Numbered from the stretch's first letter, positions 22,980-32,468 are shown. The stretch: 34,327 nucleotides of DNA from Flavobacterium sp. (GCF_027482425.1 NZ_JAIXWA010000081.1:1-34327), one strand, 5' to 3'. A program made the numbers and translations. The notes: a model not told the origin generated them from the letters alone.

Positions 22980-25141
22980 GAAGCTGTCATTTTAAAGGTC
23001 AAATTTCCACCTTCAGTCAAAGAACGAAACGGGATAACCGGTGATAATAAAGGTAATCCGTTCCATTGATACGCTGAGGCTCCACAGGAAGATTTTGAAA
23101 AAGAGGGTGCCTGAACCGTCAATATTTTTTTTCCTATTTTTAAGGTCGCTTTTTTCACTTGAGGAGCACCTAAAACAACTTCTCCTGATGCGGGATTTAC
23201 GGGATAAAAACCCATAAGAGTAAACAAATACCAAGCACTCATTTGACCACAGTCATCATTTCCAATCAGCCCATCCGGTTGGGTTTTATGAAATTCATTG
23301 ATAATACGCTTCAAATAATGATGGCCTTGCAAAGGACGATCACTAAACGCGTACAAATAAGCAATATGGTGACTCGGTTCATTTCCATGAGCATACTGCC
23401 CGATCATTGCTTCCTGTCCAAGAAATTTATTTGGAGCCACTGCAGGAGTAGTAAAAAAAGTGTCCAAATGGGTAGTCAATGCAGTTTTTCCACCCAATAA
23501 AGCGACAACACCACTGAGATCATGTTGCGTGGGTGTCCAAAAGTATTGCCAAGCGTTGGCTTCTGTGTAATCGCCGGGATTATTCAACGGTGATGTTGCA
23601 GTGAGGGGATAAAAAGGGGTACGCCAGGCTCCGTACTGATTTTTACCTCTGAAAAGTCGGGTGTCAGGATCAAATAAACGACGGTAATACTGACTTCGTT
23701 GGTAAAACTGATTTGCGGTTGTTGTATCGCCTAAAAGTTGGGCAAAATGTGCCACACACCAATCATCATACCCACTTTCTAGGGTGCGCGAAACCGATTC
23801 GTCTGGAATCAAATCAAAAGGATAATATCCAAAACGGTTATAGACTTCCCAATCGGAATGGATGTGCGAACGGGTGGAAGTTTCTACCATAGCGCGCAAC
23901 GCCCTTTGAGTATTCATTGTGGTGAAGCCATTGACGTAAGCGCTAACAATCATCGGAATGGCATGATTTCCAATCATGCAGTAATTATCTTGTCCCCAAA
24001 CCGTCCAAATCGGTAAAAATCCTTTGGCTTCATGATGCACCAACATGGATTCGATGATATCGGGAATGATCTCTGGGGTAATGAGTTGCAACAACGGAAA
24101 AGCCGCTCGGTATACATCCCAATTGGATAAGGTGGAATAATACGCATGATTTACGGCCGTTCGAATAGTATCATCCACTGCACGATACTTCCCGTCAACA
24201 TCAGCCATGTTCATGGGTTGTAATAAAAGGTGGTATAAAGCCGTGTAAGCCATCACTTTCTGCGATCGAGGGGCTTTTAGCGTCAACCGATTCAAATAAT
24301 TCTCCCAAGTATTTCGATTGTTATTATACACCCGTTGAAAATCCCAATGAGGAATCTCCGCCGTCAAATTGGCCTTTGCTCCTTCTACATCAACCGAGGA
24401 AAGTGCCACTTTTATTTGCAATTCTTTGGAGGCATCGAGTTGAAAGTCGAAGGCATATAGAGGCGCCTGATCGGACTGATTGTGGGAAATGCTTCGCTTG
24501 TTTTGAAAGGGTTTACTAAAATGTATGGTAAAAAAATAAATTCGATTCACCCAATTTTGCGTTTGACAATACCCACTGATCACCGAGTCATTCTCAATCG
24601 TTACTGCACTAGAAATCACGAGCGGTTTTGTTGCCTTTTCATCAAAAACAAATCGAAGTCCGTGACGAAAATCAATGCGCACATGGGCCAAACGTGAAGG
24701 ATAGCGGTAGCGATGAAAGGCCACCCGTTCAGAGCATGTCAAATCAACCTCAACCCCATCCTTTTTGCGTACATGATACCATCCAGGTTTTGCTTTTTCA
24801 GAAGATTTATCGTAAGCCCTTGCCTTGATTGAATCGGGTTGATGGATGGGTAAAATCAGAATATCGCCCAATTCATTAATGCCCGTCCCACTCAAACGCG
24901 TTTGTGAAAATCCGAGCAAAAGGGTATCTCGATATTGATAACCACTGGTATGAGACCAACCTCGATCGCGATTATCAGGTCCGGGTTGCACCATCCCAAA
25001 AGGCATGGAAGGACCAGGAAAAGTGTGTCCAGTACCCTCAGTACCTATAAAAACGTTGACAAAGGAAGTCGTCTTTTGTCCAAATAGTGAAGAACTTCCC
25101 AGAAACAATCCTAAAACGAATAAAAAAATTCTTATTTCCAT
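22967..25141 (-). CDS. Exported GH92-family alpha-mannosidase-like enzyme
   Basis: The 724-residue protein has a signal peptide (about 1-21, ending SSLFG) and both GH92 hallmarks: the N-terminal beta-domain motif GTGHTFPGPSMPFGMVQPGP (about 36-55) and the C-terminal acid motif GNDDCGQMSAWYLF (about 627-640) with the catalytic aspartates. GH92 enzymes are calcium-dependent exo-alpha-mannosidases, mostly alpha-1,2 and also alpha-1,3, alpha-1,4 or alpha-1,6, working on N-glycans and yeast mannan. The size is normal. It overlaps the sugar porter gene by 10 bases and the GH127 gene by 13. Confidence 0.93.
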   Translation of the reverse strand: MEIRIFLFVLGLFLGSSSLFGQKTTSFVNVFIGTEGTGHTFPGPSMPFGMVQPGPDNRDRGWSHTSGYQYRDTLLLGFSQTRLSGTGINELGDILILPIHQPDSIKARAYDKSSEKAKPGWYHVRKKDGVEVDLTCSERVAFHRYRYPSRLAHVRIDFRHGLRFVFDEKATKPLVISSAVTIENDSVISGYCQTQNWVNRIYFFTIHFSKPFQNKRSISHNQSDQAPLYAFDFQLDASKELQIKVALSSVDVEGAKANLTAEIPHWDFQRVYNNNRNTWENYLNRLTLKAPRSQKVMAYTALYHLLLQPMNMADVDGKYRAVDDTIRTAVNHAYYSTLSNWDVYRAAFPLLQLITPEIIPDIIESMLVHHEAKGFLPIWTVWGQDNYCMIGNHAIPMIVSAYVNGFTTMNTQRALRAMVETSTRSHIHSDWEVYNRFGYYPFDLIPDESVSRTLESGYDDWCVAHFAQLLGDTTTANQFYQRSQYYRRLFDPDTRLFRGKNQYGAWRTPFYPLTATSPLNNPGDYTEANAWQYFWTPTQHDLSGVVALLGGKTALTTHLDTFFTTPAVAPNKFLGQEAMIGQYAHGNEPSHHIAYLYAFSDRPLQGHHYLKRIINEFHKTQPDGLIGNDDCGQMSAWYLFTLMGFYPVNPASGEVVLGAPQVKKATLKIGKKILTVQAPSFSKSSCGASAYQWNGLPLLSPVIPFRSLTEGGNLTFKMTASCEK

Positions 25142-26496
25142 AATGCATTCATTTCTTCAAGGGTTAAATGCTTGGTTTCGGGTACTTTTTTCCATACAAA
25201 AATGAAAGAAAGCAAACAGAGTAAAGCAAAAAAGTAAAAAGGAAAAGCGCCATTGAAATACGAATCAATCCAATCATTCTCTACCATAAGCGGGAAAAAT
25301 TGAGTCACTAAAAAATTGGCAATCCACTGAATAAAAACGCTAATAGCCAAGGCTAAACTTCGAATGGAATTAGGGAAGATTTCAGCCAATAACACCCAAA
25401 CAATGGGGCCCCAAGAAATACTAAAAGAGGCCATGAAAAGAAGTAAAAACGGAAGTACAAAGGTTTTTTCCCATTCAAAATAAATAAAAAGACCTACCGA
25501 TAATAAGGCCAAAGTCATTCCAATCGATCCTAAATACAACAACGGTTTCCGACCTTTACGATCCACCCATCGAATCGCCAAAAGCGTAAAGATTAAGTTG
25601 ATCACTCCCAATGTACTCGTTTCCAATAGAGAGGCATTCGTTGCACTACCCAAACGCTTAAAAATTTCTGGTGCATAATACAAAATGGCATTGATTCCCG
25701 TTAGCTGCTGCAATAGGGAGAGGCCAATTCCAACGCCTAAAGCCCTTTTATACTCGGGTTTTCGCAAACTCTTCCAAGCTTGTTGACGCTCAGACTGAAG
25801 AGATTGTTCGATGTCCTCCCGCTCTTTTTGCACGTCTTGATTTCCGTTGATGGCTTGTAAAACGGTCACAGCCCTCAGTGTTTTTCCTTGCATAAACAAC
25901 CAGCGCGGACTTTCGGGAATAAAAAAGATAAAAATGAAAAATAACAACGAAGGAATCAATTCAGAACCAAACATCCAGCGCCAGCCTTGGGTTAAGTTCC
26001 AATGCGTATCGCCTTGTAAAGCAATACCATAATTTACAAAATACACCAAAACAATACCGATCACGATGGCCAATTGGTAATTGCCGACCAAGGCGCCTCG
26101 GCGTTGGGCTGGTGCAATTTCAGCGATATACATTGGCACCACCATAGAGGCCAACCCCACTCCTATCCCGCCTATAATTCTGTAAATAATAAATTCAGTA
26201 AACGTATCTGGTATTGCGGTACCAATCGAGTTGATAATAAATAAAAGGGCGGCTAGTAACATGGCTTTTTTACGGCCCCATGTTGAACTACAAAAATCAG
26301 AGATTAAAGCCCCTAATAAACACCCTAGTAAAGCACTTGAAATAGCCCAACCGGTCTCCATGGGTGTGAGATTAAAATACCGCGTAAGATCTCCAATGGC
26401 CCCAGAAATTACGGCAGTATCGTAGCCAAACAGTAAGCCCCCAAGCGCGGCGCTAAGGGTGATGAAAAGTATTTGTGTCGTATTTGTCGACTTCAT
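25132..26496 (-). CDS. MFS sugar porter (sugar:H+ symporter type)
   Basis: The 454-residue inner-membrane protein has 12 helices and the sugar-porter signatures: WGRKKA (about 73-78) between helices 2 and 3, RIIGGIGVGLAS (106-117), PESPRWLF (194-201) after helix 6, QQLTGINAILYYAP in helix 7, a second GRKPLL, and PETKHLTLEE at the C-terminus. It resembles XylE/GalP-type hexose and pentose symporters. Here it probably brings in the monosaccharide freed by the two glycosidases. The ATG lies four bases after the isomerase stop. Confidence 0.92.
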   Translation of the reverse strand: MKSTNTTQILFITLSAALGGLLFGYDTAVISGAIGDLTRYFNLTPMETGWAISSALLGCLLGALISDFCSSTWGRKKAMLLAALLFIINSIGTAIPDTFTEFIIYRIIGGIGVGLASMVVPMYIAEIAPAQRRGALVGNYQLAIVIGIVLVYFVNYGIALQGDTHWNLTQGWRWMFGSELIPSLLFFIFIFFIPESPRWLFMQGKTLRAVTVLQAINGNQDVQKEREDIEQSLQSERQQAWKSLRKPEYKRALGVGIGLSLLQQLTGINAILYYAPEIFKRLGSATNASLLETSTLGVINLIFTLLAIRWVDRKGRKPLLYLGSIGMTLALLSVGLFIYFEWEKTFVLPFLLLFMASFSISWGPIVWVLLAEIFPNSIRSLALAISVFIQWIANFLVTQFFPLMVENDWIDSYFNGAFPFYFFALLCLLSFIFVWKKVPETKHLTLEEMNALWK

Positions 26497-26499
26497 GCG

Positions 26500-27342
26500 T
26501 TACAGATGTTGTTGTAAAAACTGTTTCATTTCCAGGTTAATGTCCCATTGCGAGGCCAAAGGTTTTTGGGTAAATGGTGCCGAAGGCATATAGGGATAGG
26601 GACCAAATTCGGGAGTTATAGTAAAAATCGTGGCATTTCGTTTTTGATGGTTCGCCACTATCGTTTTCCACCATTTCAAATATAAATTTCGATAGGACTC
26701 CCACTCGGGAGCAAAAGGATGGTTAACTTGTGGCCCTTGTTCAAATCCGATTCGAGCATGCAAATGTTTAACAAAAGGAATAAGACGATCCAAAAGAGCT
26801 TGTTGGTCCTGTAGCGTACTTTCGGAGACAACACAAAAATGGGAATAATCGGCCACCAAACCTAGAGCGGGAAAAACTTCTAAATAATCCAAAACCGTTT
26901 TAAGATGAAACGAAAAACGACCGCGATGAATTTCATGCCAAATGGGTATCCCTGTTTTCTTAGCAATTTGTTGTGTAGTTTCGATAATTTGGCAATTTTC
27001 AGAAAAACTGTAGTAATCTTTTCCCGTGTGTGAATTGATGGCATACGGTTTTAAAGAAGCTAACATTTCCAACCGATCTATCAACCGCGCGGTGTAATCG
27101 GCAATTCCCTTTTCGGAAGGCGACAATACATTTTGGGCGATCACCATAAAATGAGGATGTGATGTCGAACGGATGGTGGCGCAAGTATCTTGAAACTCGG
27201 CCATGAATTTTTCATCATTCGGAAAATTAATCTCTACACCATCATACCCATGAGTAATTACGCGGTTTAAAAACTCGGAAGCGGACAATTGTTCGCACCC
27301 CCAATAGGGACACAAATAGCGAATTTCCATGTTATTGGGCAT
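26500..27342 (-). CDS. Sugar phosphate isomerase/epimerase (TIM barrel)
   Basis: The 280-residue cytoplasmic protein is an AP-endonuclease-2-like TIM barrel. Candidate metal ligands are Glu137 (WHEIHRGR), Asp165 (VADYSH), His195 (KHLHARIG) and Glu245 (TPEFGPYPY), the usual Glu/Asp/His/Glu set. Such enzymes isomerise, epimerise or dehydrate sugars or cyclitols. The ATG at 27342 overlaps the PhyH gene by 11 bases; the ATG at 27330, one base after that stop, is an equally good start, and neither has a Shine-Dalgarno. Its substrate is probably what the transporter imports or what the PhyH enzyme makes. Confidence 0.85.
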   Translation of the reverse strand: MPNNMEIRYLCPYWGCEQLSASEFLNRVITHGYDGVEINFPNDEKFMAEFQDTCATIRSTSHPHFMVIAQNVLSPSEKGIADYTARLIDRLEMLASLKPYAINSHTGKDYYSFSENCQIIETTQQIAKKTGIPIWHEIHRGRFSFHLKTVLDYLEVFPALGLVADYSHFCVVSESTLQDQQALLDRLIPFVKHLHARIGFEQGPQVNHPFAPEWESYRNLYLKWWKTIVANHQKRNATIFTITPEFGPYPYMPSAPFTQKPLASQWDINLEMKQFLQQHL

Positions 27343-28159
27343 ATATAATTGGATTCAACGGCGTATTAATCACGGCATCCACTTGCGCCCCAGGACACCA
27401 AGTTTCCCAATCGTTGATTTGATTTCGGTTCTCGGGATTTTTAAGTACCATTTCGTGATCCATATAAATGATGGTCATTACCTTACGCATATCGGCTGTA
27501 GTATTGGCGCCTGCACGGTGAAAAATCCATCCTGAATGAAAACTCACTTCCCCCAAATCGAAAGGCTCGATCACATGTTCAAAATCGGTTATGCGCAGTT
27601 TTCGGTTTAGGAAATCCTCACTCTCGTCACTGATGGCCATTTCGCGCCCTTCCACGAGTATATGACTCCCCGCACTGAACTCTAGCGGTCCCATCTCTAA
27701 GGGGGTGGCTTGCAATGGAATCCAGGCGGTTACCGTTTTATCCGACGCCAAGGGCCAATAGTATTGATCGGCATGCCATGGGGTAATACCGCCGCCGCCT
27801 TCTTTAAATAATGCTTGATCGTGATACAATCGTACTCCAGTTACTTGCATCAAATCGGCAGCAATTTTTGCCAGCCGTTTGCTTAGCACCAAGGTTTTAA
27901 TGACCTCATTTTCTTGCCATAAATTGAATAATTGCAAAAAAGCTTTTCCATAAGTGGTTCGGTCTTCCAAGGCCGTTTGCTCGGTAGTCATAGCCGCTAC
28001 TTGAACTCCTATTTCACGATTGAAAAAGGCTACCGTTTCAGCATTTAAAACCGACTTGAGTTTGATAAACCGATGGGTTTCATAAAAATCCAATTGTTCT
28101 GGCGAGAGGGTCATGGGAGTGTCTAAAAAAGCGCTAATAGGATCCGGCACGGTATTCAT
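27332..28159 (-). CDS. PhyH-family Fe(II)/2-oxoglutarate dioxygenase
   Basis: The 275-residue cytoplasmic protein has the phytanoyl-CoA dioxygenase fold. The iron triad is His129 and Asp131 (PWHADQYYWP) with His214 (WIFHRAGANT), and Arg225 is placed to bind 2-oxoglutarate. Phytanoyl-CoA is an unlikely substrate here: the gene leads an operon for glycoside breakdown, so an oxidation of a sugar, methylated sugar or sugar-linked amino acid is more plausible (inference). It is first in the operon; a -7 box lies at 28209-28216, and the AraC regulator is divergent. Confidence 0.87.
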   Translation of the reverse strand: MNTVPDPISAFLDTPMTLSPEQLDFYETHRFIKLKSVLNAETVAFFNREIGVQVAAMTTEQTALEDRTTYGKAFLQLFNLWQENEVIKTLVLSKRLAKIAADLMQVTGVRLYHDQALFKEGGGGITPWHADQYYWPLASDKTVTAWIPLQATPLEMGPLEFSAGSHILVEGREMAISDESEDFLNRKLRITDFEHVIEPFDLGEVSFHSGWIFHRAGANTTADMRKVMTIIYMDHEMVLKNPENRNQINDWETWCPGAQVDAVINTPLNPIIYAQ

Positions 28160-28208
28160 GGGTCTGTTTTTTTGTTATAAACAAGGAGCAATAAACCTCC
28201 AACAACAA

Positions 28209-28216
28209 CAAAAGTA
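28209..28216 (-). promoter_or_regulatory. Predicted -7 element of the GH92/GH127 operon
   Basis: On the minus strand TACTTTTG is a perfect TAnnTTTG box, 50 bases before the PhyH ATG. There is no -33 TTG, as expected if the divergent AraC protein activates it. The leader contains a short inverted repeat, GGAG-N8-CTCC (28185-28200 region). Confidence 0.4.
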
Positions 28217-28315
28217 CCGCTCACTTGCGGATTTCTTTTTTCGTAAAAAATCAAAAACTAATACTATATTGAATTAAACAGCTATATTTACATCAACATT
28301 CATTCAATTTAAACC

Positions 28316-29161
28316 ATGAAACCCATTTTTGAAAACATTCCTCACGAAAAAGGCGTTTCGAGTTTTCATGCTTATCGGATTGTGGTTCCGTATTTCGAAT
28401 TCAAATGGCATTATCATCCCGAGTATGAACTAACCTATATAGTACGAGGTTCAGGATATCGATTGGTGGGAAATACATATGAAGATTTTCAAGCAGGCGA
28501 TTTTGTATTGTTGGGGCGTCATGTGCCGCATACATGGTCGGGTAAATCGCTCGATGGAGGACCCGTAGAGGCCTTGGTAATTCAATTCTTAAAGGAACCG
28601 ATGATTTCATTATTGACGTGTCAAGAAGGAGTGGCTTTACAAAACTTATTGAATGAAGCCGCGCATGGCATTCGGATTCCTGTTCGGGAAGCATGGATAC
28701 AACAACTCAACCATTTGGTAACCTTAGAGGGATTAAACCGCATGCTTCTGGGGATGGCGCTCTTAGAAGAACTTGCCCAAGCACCCTATGAGAAAATAAG
28801 TCCGAATCCGCATTACCAATCGTTTTCACGCAAACAAGAACTGCGCATCAATACGGTATGCCGATATATAATGGCCCAATTTAGAGCCCCCATTACGGTG
28901 CAAAAGGTAGCTGATGTAAGTGGCATGAGTACGAGTAATTTCTGTAAGTTTTTTAAAAAAGCAACGGGAAAAACCTTTTCCGATTATGTGAATGAAATTA
29001 GAATTCAAGAAGCTTGCATGCTACTCAGAGAAACAGAGCATAAAATCAGTACCGTGGCTAGCGATTGTGGTTTTGAAACCTTAAGCTATTTTAATCGGGT
29101 CTTTTTAAAAAAGAAAAAATGCCGTCCGATGGAGTATCGGAAACGCTTTTTTATACGTTAA
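28316..29161 (+). CDS. AraC-family regulator of the divergent carbohydrate operon
   Basis: The 281-residue protein has an N-terminal cupin sensor (KWHYHPEYELTYIVRGSG at about 24-41, then GDFVLLGRHVPHTW) and a C-terminal double helix-turn-helix of the AraC type (about 180-280; VADVSGMSTSNFCKFFKKAT and VASDCGFETLSYFNRVFLKK). It is divergent from the five-gene operon across 156 bases, the usual arrangement for a local activator that responds to the sugar or a breakdown product. It converges on the NTF2-like gene with five bases between the stops. Confidence 0.9.
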   Translation: MKPIFENIPHEKGVSSFHAYRIVVPYFEFKWHYHPEYELTYIVRGSGYRLVGNTYEDFQAGDFVLLGRHVPHTWSGKSLDGGPVEALVIQFLKEPMISLLTCQEGVALQNLLNEAAHGIRIPVREAWIQQLNHLVTLEGLNRMLLGMALLEELAQAPYEKISPNPHYQSFSRKQELRINTVCRYIMAQFRAPITVQKVADVSGMSTSNFCKFFKKATGKTFSDYVNEIRIQEACMLLRETEHKISTVASDCGFETLSYFNRVFLKKKKCRPMEYRKRFFIR

Positions 29162-29166
29162 TACTC

Positions 29167-29544
29167 CTATTCAGGGAGCGCTTGCTGATGAAGATAGCGA
29201 AACATCGTTATGTGATCATCGACTATTTCAAAGTATATCCAAATTTCTTTAAATGGTCTACCCGATAGAAACAAACGTTCCTGATCAATCACCCCTTTGC
29301 TATGAAAAATGCGGTTTACCACTTCACACGAAAAATCGGTTTGTTCAAATCGGTGGGAAAGAGCGGCCACTAAAGCGGTACGATTTTCAAATAAAAGATG
29401 CCCATCCTCATGGTAACCCCGAACGAATTCGGAAAAGGCACTTTCAAAAACGGAAATACTTTGAGCGTTCAATCCAATATAGTGGCGATCAATACAAGGC
29501 ACACTTGGAATAGCGTTCGTATCTGTTCTTTTTTTATGGGGCAT
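29167..29544 (-). CDS. NTF2/SnoaL-like small protein
   Basis: The 125-residue protein has an NTF2-like pattern: an N-terminal helical pair (about 30-60) and a beta sheet ending GRPFKEIWIYFEIVDDHITMFRYL, the conserved closing strands of SnoaL-like proteins. The first 20 residues are not conserved-looking, so the true start may be downstream of 29544, but I see no better ATG. No active-site residues can be assigned, and members of this fold have very different activities. Confidence 0.65.
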   Translation of the reverse strand: MPHKKRTDTNAIPSVPCIDRHYIGLNAQSISVFESAFSEFVRGYHEDGHLLFENRTALVAALSHRFEQTDFSCEVVNRIFHSKGVIDQERLFLSGRPFKEIWIYFEIVDDHITMFRYLHQQALPE

Positions 29545-29783
29545 AACCTAAAAGTTAAAATTATTAATGGCTTGAAATACAAGAATATTCTTTTATCTGG
29601 GCACAACACCGCAGGTATCTCTTCTGTATCAATATACTGCATTTAAAGAACCATTACTTTGCTTGCGCCTTAGTTGTTGTGTCCATTCATAAAAAACAGC
29701 CTACTGATAAATGTTTTTTTATACGTAAAGAATTGCTTTTCAATACGCTACTAATTCATCACTTATAATTTATAATCACCAAA
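29545..29783. other. Intergenic region without recognisable gene
   Basis: AT-rich sequence upstream of the NTF2-like gene and downstream of the propeller gene. It contains ATTTATAATC-like repeats near 29762-29778, similar to those at the left end of the window. No ORF with coding character, RNA gene or strong hairpin is visible. Confidence 0.5.
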
Positions 29784-30845
29784 TTATTCCCATTTAAAAA
29801 CATTCACCCCAATCGCATAGCCATACACTTTTTTATCAGCATCGGTATAGAAGCGAATTTTATTACAAGCGCGACCCAAGTCGATTTTTGTCCAGGTTAT
29901 CCCGCCATCTTTGGTTTCAAAACCTGAATTCATCGTACCGACAAAACCGTGATTCTCATCGATAAAACCAATGCCAAACTCTCGTGCCCCAGCCTCTTCT
30001 AATAGATTGATTTCTGTCCATGTTTCGCCCCCATCCGTAGTTTTGGCCACCCGTTGCTGCTTTACATTGGGGTCGGGATTATAGGATTGAATGGTAACAT
30101 ACCCCACTTTGGCCGAGGGAAATGATACTTTCCAAGTGGTTTCAAAAGGCCGGTTGGATTCATATACTTTCTTCCAAGTTTGTCCCCCATCGGTGGTTTT
30201 CAAAATCAAAGCATGCGACTGGGTAATATCTTCATTGGTTGCAGCACAAGCAAACCCTGTGTTTTTATCTAACATTTTGATGTCAAACAACATTTTACAA
30301 TCGGCTTGCATGCTGCGGGAAGTCCACGTCGTTCCGTCATCGTGTGAAACCATGATATTGGCCGGACTCCCGACTCTTCCAACGGCATATATATGGGTTT
30401 TGTAATCGATCTTTCCGTGATTAATGTATTGCTCTTTGACCACATCAAATGCACATAAGCCCTTAACATAAGGCCCCTTGTAGGGGACAGGTTTCCAAGT
30501 TTTCCCACCGTCTTGCGTGCCGTAAAGCGGAATGGTATCGGTCACATTCGGAAAATAATCGGTGCCAACGGTGCCCACAAACCCTACTTTTTCATCCAAG
30601 AAAACGAGGGTACGGAAAAACGAGCCCTTTTGTTCAAGCTGTTTGGTCCACGTTTTACCACCATCTTGGGTGTTGTAAATGCGGCCAAAACCATTGACAT
30701 ACCAACCCGTATTGCGATCGACAAAGGTGATATCATCTTGTTTACCCGCATAGGGTTCGGTCGTCAATTTTTGCCAACTGTTGGTTTGCGCCTTACTCCA
30801 CAAGGCGGTTAATATGAAAATCAGCGGGATAATAACACGTTGCAT
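29784..30845 (-). CDS. Exported YCF48/Asp-box beta-propeller protein
   Basis: The 353-residue protein has a signal peptide (about 1-19, ending WSKAQ) and six Asp-box/BNR-type turns spaced along the chain (TQDGGKTW twice, SHDDGTTW, TTDGGQTW, TTDGGETW, TKDGGITW), the mark of a YCF48-like beta-propeller. Such proteins in Bacteroidota are secreted or periplasmic and may bind or hydrolyse glycans or help assemble other proteins; no catalytic set is evident. It lies 18 bases downstream of the PDZ-hydrolase gene and is last in that operon. Confidence 0.87.
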   Translation of the reverse strand: MQRVIIPLIFILTALWSKAQTNSWQKLTTEPYAGKQDDITFVDRNTGWYVNGFGRIYNTQDGGKTWTKQLEQKGSFFRTLVFLDEKVGFVGTVGTDYFPNVTDTIPLYGTQDGGKTWKPVPYKGPYVKGLCAFDVVKEQYINHGKIDYKTHIYAVGRVGSPANIMVSHDDGTTWTSRSMQADCKMLFDIKMLDKNTGFACAATNEDITQSHALILKTTDGGQTWKKVYESNRPFETTWKVSFPSAKVGYVTIQSYNPDPNVKQQRVAKTTDGGETWTEINLLEEAGAREFGIGFIDENHGFVGTMNSGFETKDGGITWTKIDLGRACNKIRFYTDADKKVYGYAIGVNVFKWE

Positions 30846-30863
30846 GGTAGGATGCTTTAAAGG

Positions 30864-32198
30864 TTAGGGTTGCACTAAACCCAAGGCCCATGCGACTGCT
30901 TTTTGGGTCACTTCGGGATTGAAGGCTTGAAATAATTCTTGAATCTTTCCTTGACTAAAAGTATCATAGGCTTGTTGCATGGTCCCAGAACGGGCAAAAT
31001 AATGGTCGGTCAAGGGGAAAGAAAGTAAAGCGGCATTTCCTGGATGGTAATGGTTGACCGTTTGTACAATCTGTTCGTGATCGGGTAGTGAAAAGGCCTG
31101 AAAATCAGATTCCCCATACAGTACCAACACCTTCCCCGTAGTATTTTTCCAATTGTCCAAAAGCGGGTAATCCTGAATCTGTCGCCAGTACTCTTGATTG
31201 CGATCAAAAATACGGTCTTTGCCGTCGTATTGCCAATCCGACTCCAATATGGCTTTCTTCTCATGGTCTGTGGCAATCGCCTCTAAACTTTTTTTACGAA
31301 TAAAATAGTCAAATGCAATATCGGCCTGGATACGGCAACGTTGTTCATATTCTATGGGCGGCGTTTTGGCCAATTTCAACTGCAACCGATTCATTTCCAA
31401 CTGGTATTCAAACCAACTTTTGGCCGTGGTACCATACACCATAACCCCGCGAACATTTTCACCAGCACTTATGGCTGGAGCAATAATTCCTCCCATCGAG
31501 TGCCCAAAAATGAAGAGCTCCTCGGTATCGACATACGGCAAGGATTTCATTTTTTGGAAGCCGGCCTTAAAACTTTCCACTTCGTCATACAACGTAGTCG
31601 TACTGCAATCGGGGGTGTTTTGGCTATCGCCTAACCCACTTTTTTCAACGCGCACGACCACAAATCCGGCATTATGAAACGCTTGCACCACGCGTCCATA
31701 CGGATGTTCGGGAGTCAAGCCATCCACCGAACTACAGGTATAACCCGGAATGAAAAGTACGGCAGGGAGTTTACCCGTTCCCTCGGGTTTATTGATAATG
31801 ACACTTAGCTGTCCGCCCTTAAAAGGAACCCGATCATAAGTAACCGTTCCTTTTGCAACCGATTCCCGATCACGTCCGACCCAAGTGGTTTTTATTTCTT
31901 GCTGCGTACCCGCTCGTCGTATCGTAAACGTGACCGCTTGTTTTTCGGTGTATTGGGCTATTGTCGTTGCCATTTCGCTCGGGTGATTGAGCACTTTGCC
32001 GTTGATTTGTAACAAAACGTCTTCTGGTTGCAGTCCAGCGGCTTTGGCGGTACCTCCTACCACTTGATTGAGTGTAATCCCGCCTTGGGGATCGGCACTG
32101 AGTCGGGCACCCATCCACGGACGACGCGGTAACGGTTGGGCAGTAACCAGTGTAATTCCAAATACGATTAAACCCATGTGAATTCCTAACTTTCGCAT
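30864..32198 (-). CDS. Exported PDZ-alpha/beta-hydrolase fusion
   Basis: The 444-residue protein has a signal peptide (about 1-20), a PDZ domain (about 28-108; GLQPEDVLLQINGKVLNHPS is the core) and an alpha/beta hydrolase domain (about 128-444). The nucleophile is Ser234 in FGHSMGG; Asp365 (YGESDFQ) and His399 (LTDHYFARSG) complete a triad. The arrangement suits a periplasmic esterase or peptidase whose PDZ domain binds a substrate or partner C-terminus. It follows the small membrane protein gene by 26 bases and precedes the propeller gene. A serine peptidase of the prolyl oligopeptidase group is the main alternative. Confidence 0.85.
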   Translation of the reverse strand: MRKLGIHMGLIVFGITLVTAQPLPRRPWMGARLSADPQGGITLNQVVGGTAKAAGLQPEDVLLQINGKVLNHPSEMATTIAQYTEKQAVTFTIRRAGTQQEIKTTWVGRDRESVAKGTVTYDRVPFKGGQLSVIINKPEGTGKLPAVLFIPGYTCSSVDGLTPEHPYGRVVQAFHNAGFVVVRVEKSGLGDSQNTPDCSTTTLYDEVESFKAGFQKMKSLPYVDTEELFIFGHSMGGIIAPAISAGENVRGVMVYGTTAKSWFEYQLEMNRLQLKLAKTPPIEYEQRCRIQADIAFDYFIRKKSLEAIATDHEKKAILESDWQYDGKDRIFDRNQEYWRQIQDYPLLDNWKNTTGKVLVLYGESDFQAFSLPDHEQIVQTVNHYHPGNAALLSFPLTDHYFARSGTMQQAYDTFSQGKIQELFQAFNPEVTQKAVAWALGLVQP

Positions 32199-32224
32199 AT
32201 CAAATCTTTTTTTATTTTCTATCG

Positions 32225-32455
32225 TTACCCTAAGAACAACAACACCCCTAAGACAAAAACAAGAGATAATTCAGAAAGCAAAACCGTTTTTTGCCAAAGG
32301 GGCTTGTCGTTCCAAGTTTGTGTGGGAGCAAAAGGATCGAAGGCTAAACCCAACCCAAAGTAGATTAAGGCCTGTCCCCAATCGTTTCGCACTGTAAAAA
32401 AAACACCAATACATACAAACAAGAGGTGTAATCCACGTCCGAAGGTATTTTTCAT
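32225..32455 (-). CDS. Small two-helix membrane protein
   Basis: The 76-residue protein has two or three hydrophobic segments (about 9-22, 28-36 and 57-75) around the polar piece FDPFAPTQTWNDKP. I recall similar small proteins in flavobacteria but not a named family. It is the first gene of the operon and has a TAATTTTG -7 box at 32469-32476. Confidence 0.7.
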   Translation of the reverse strand: MKNTFGRGLHLLFVCIGVFFTVRNDWGQALIYFGLGLAFDPFAPTQTWNDKPLWQKTVLLSELSLVFVLGVLLFLG

Positions 32456-32468
32456 CGCTTTTTTTATA

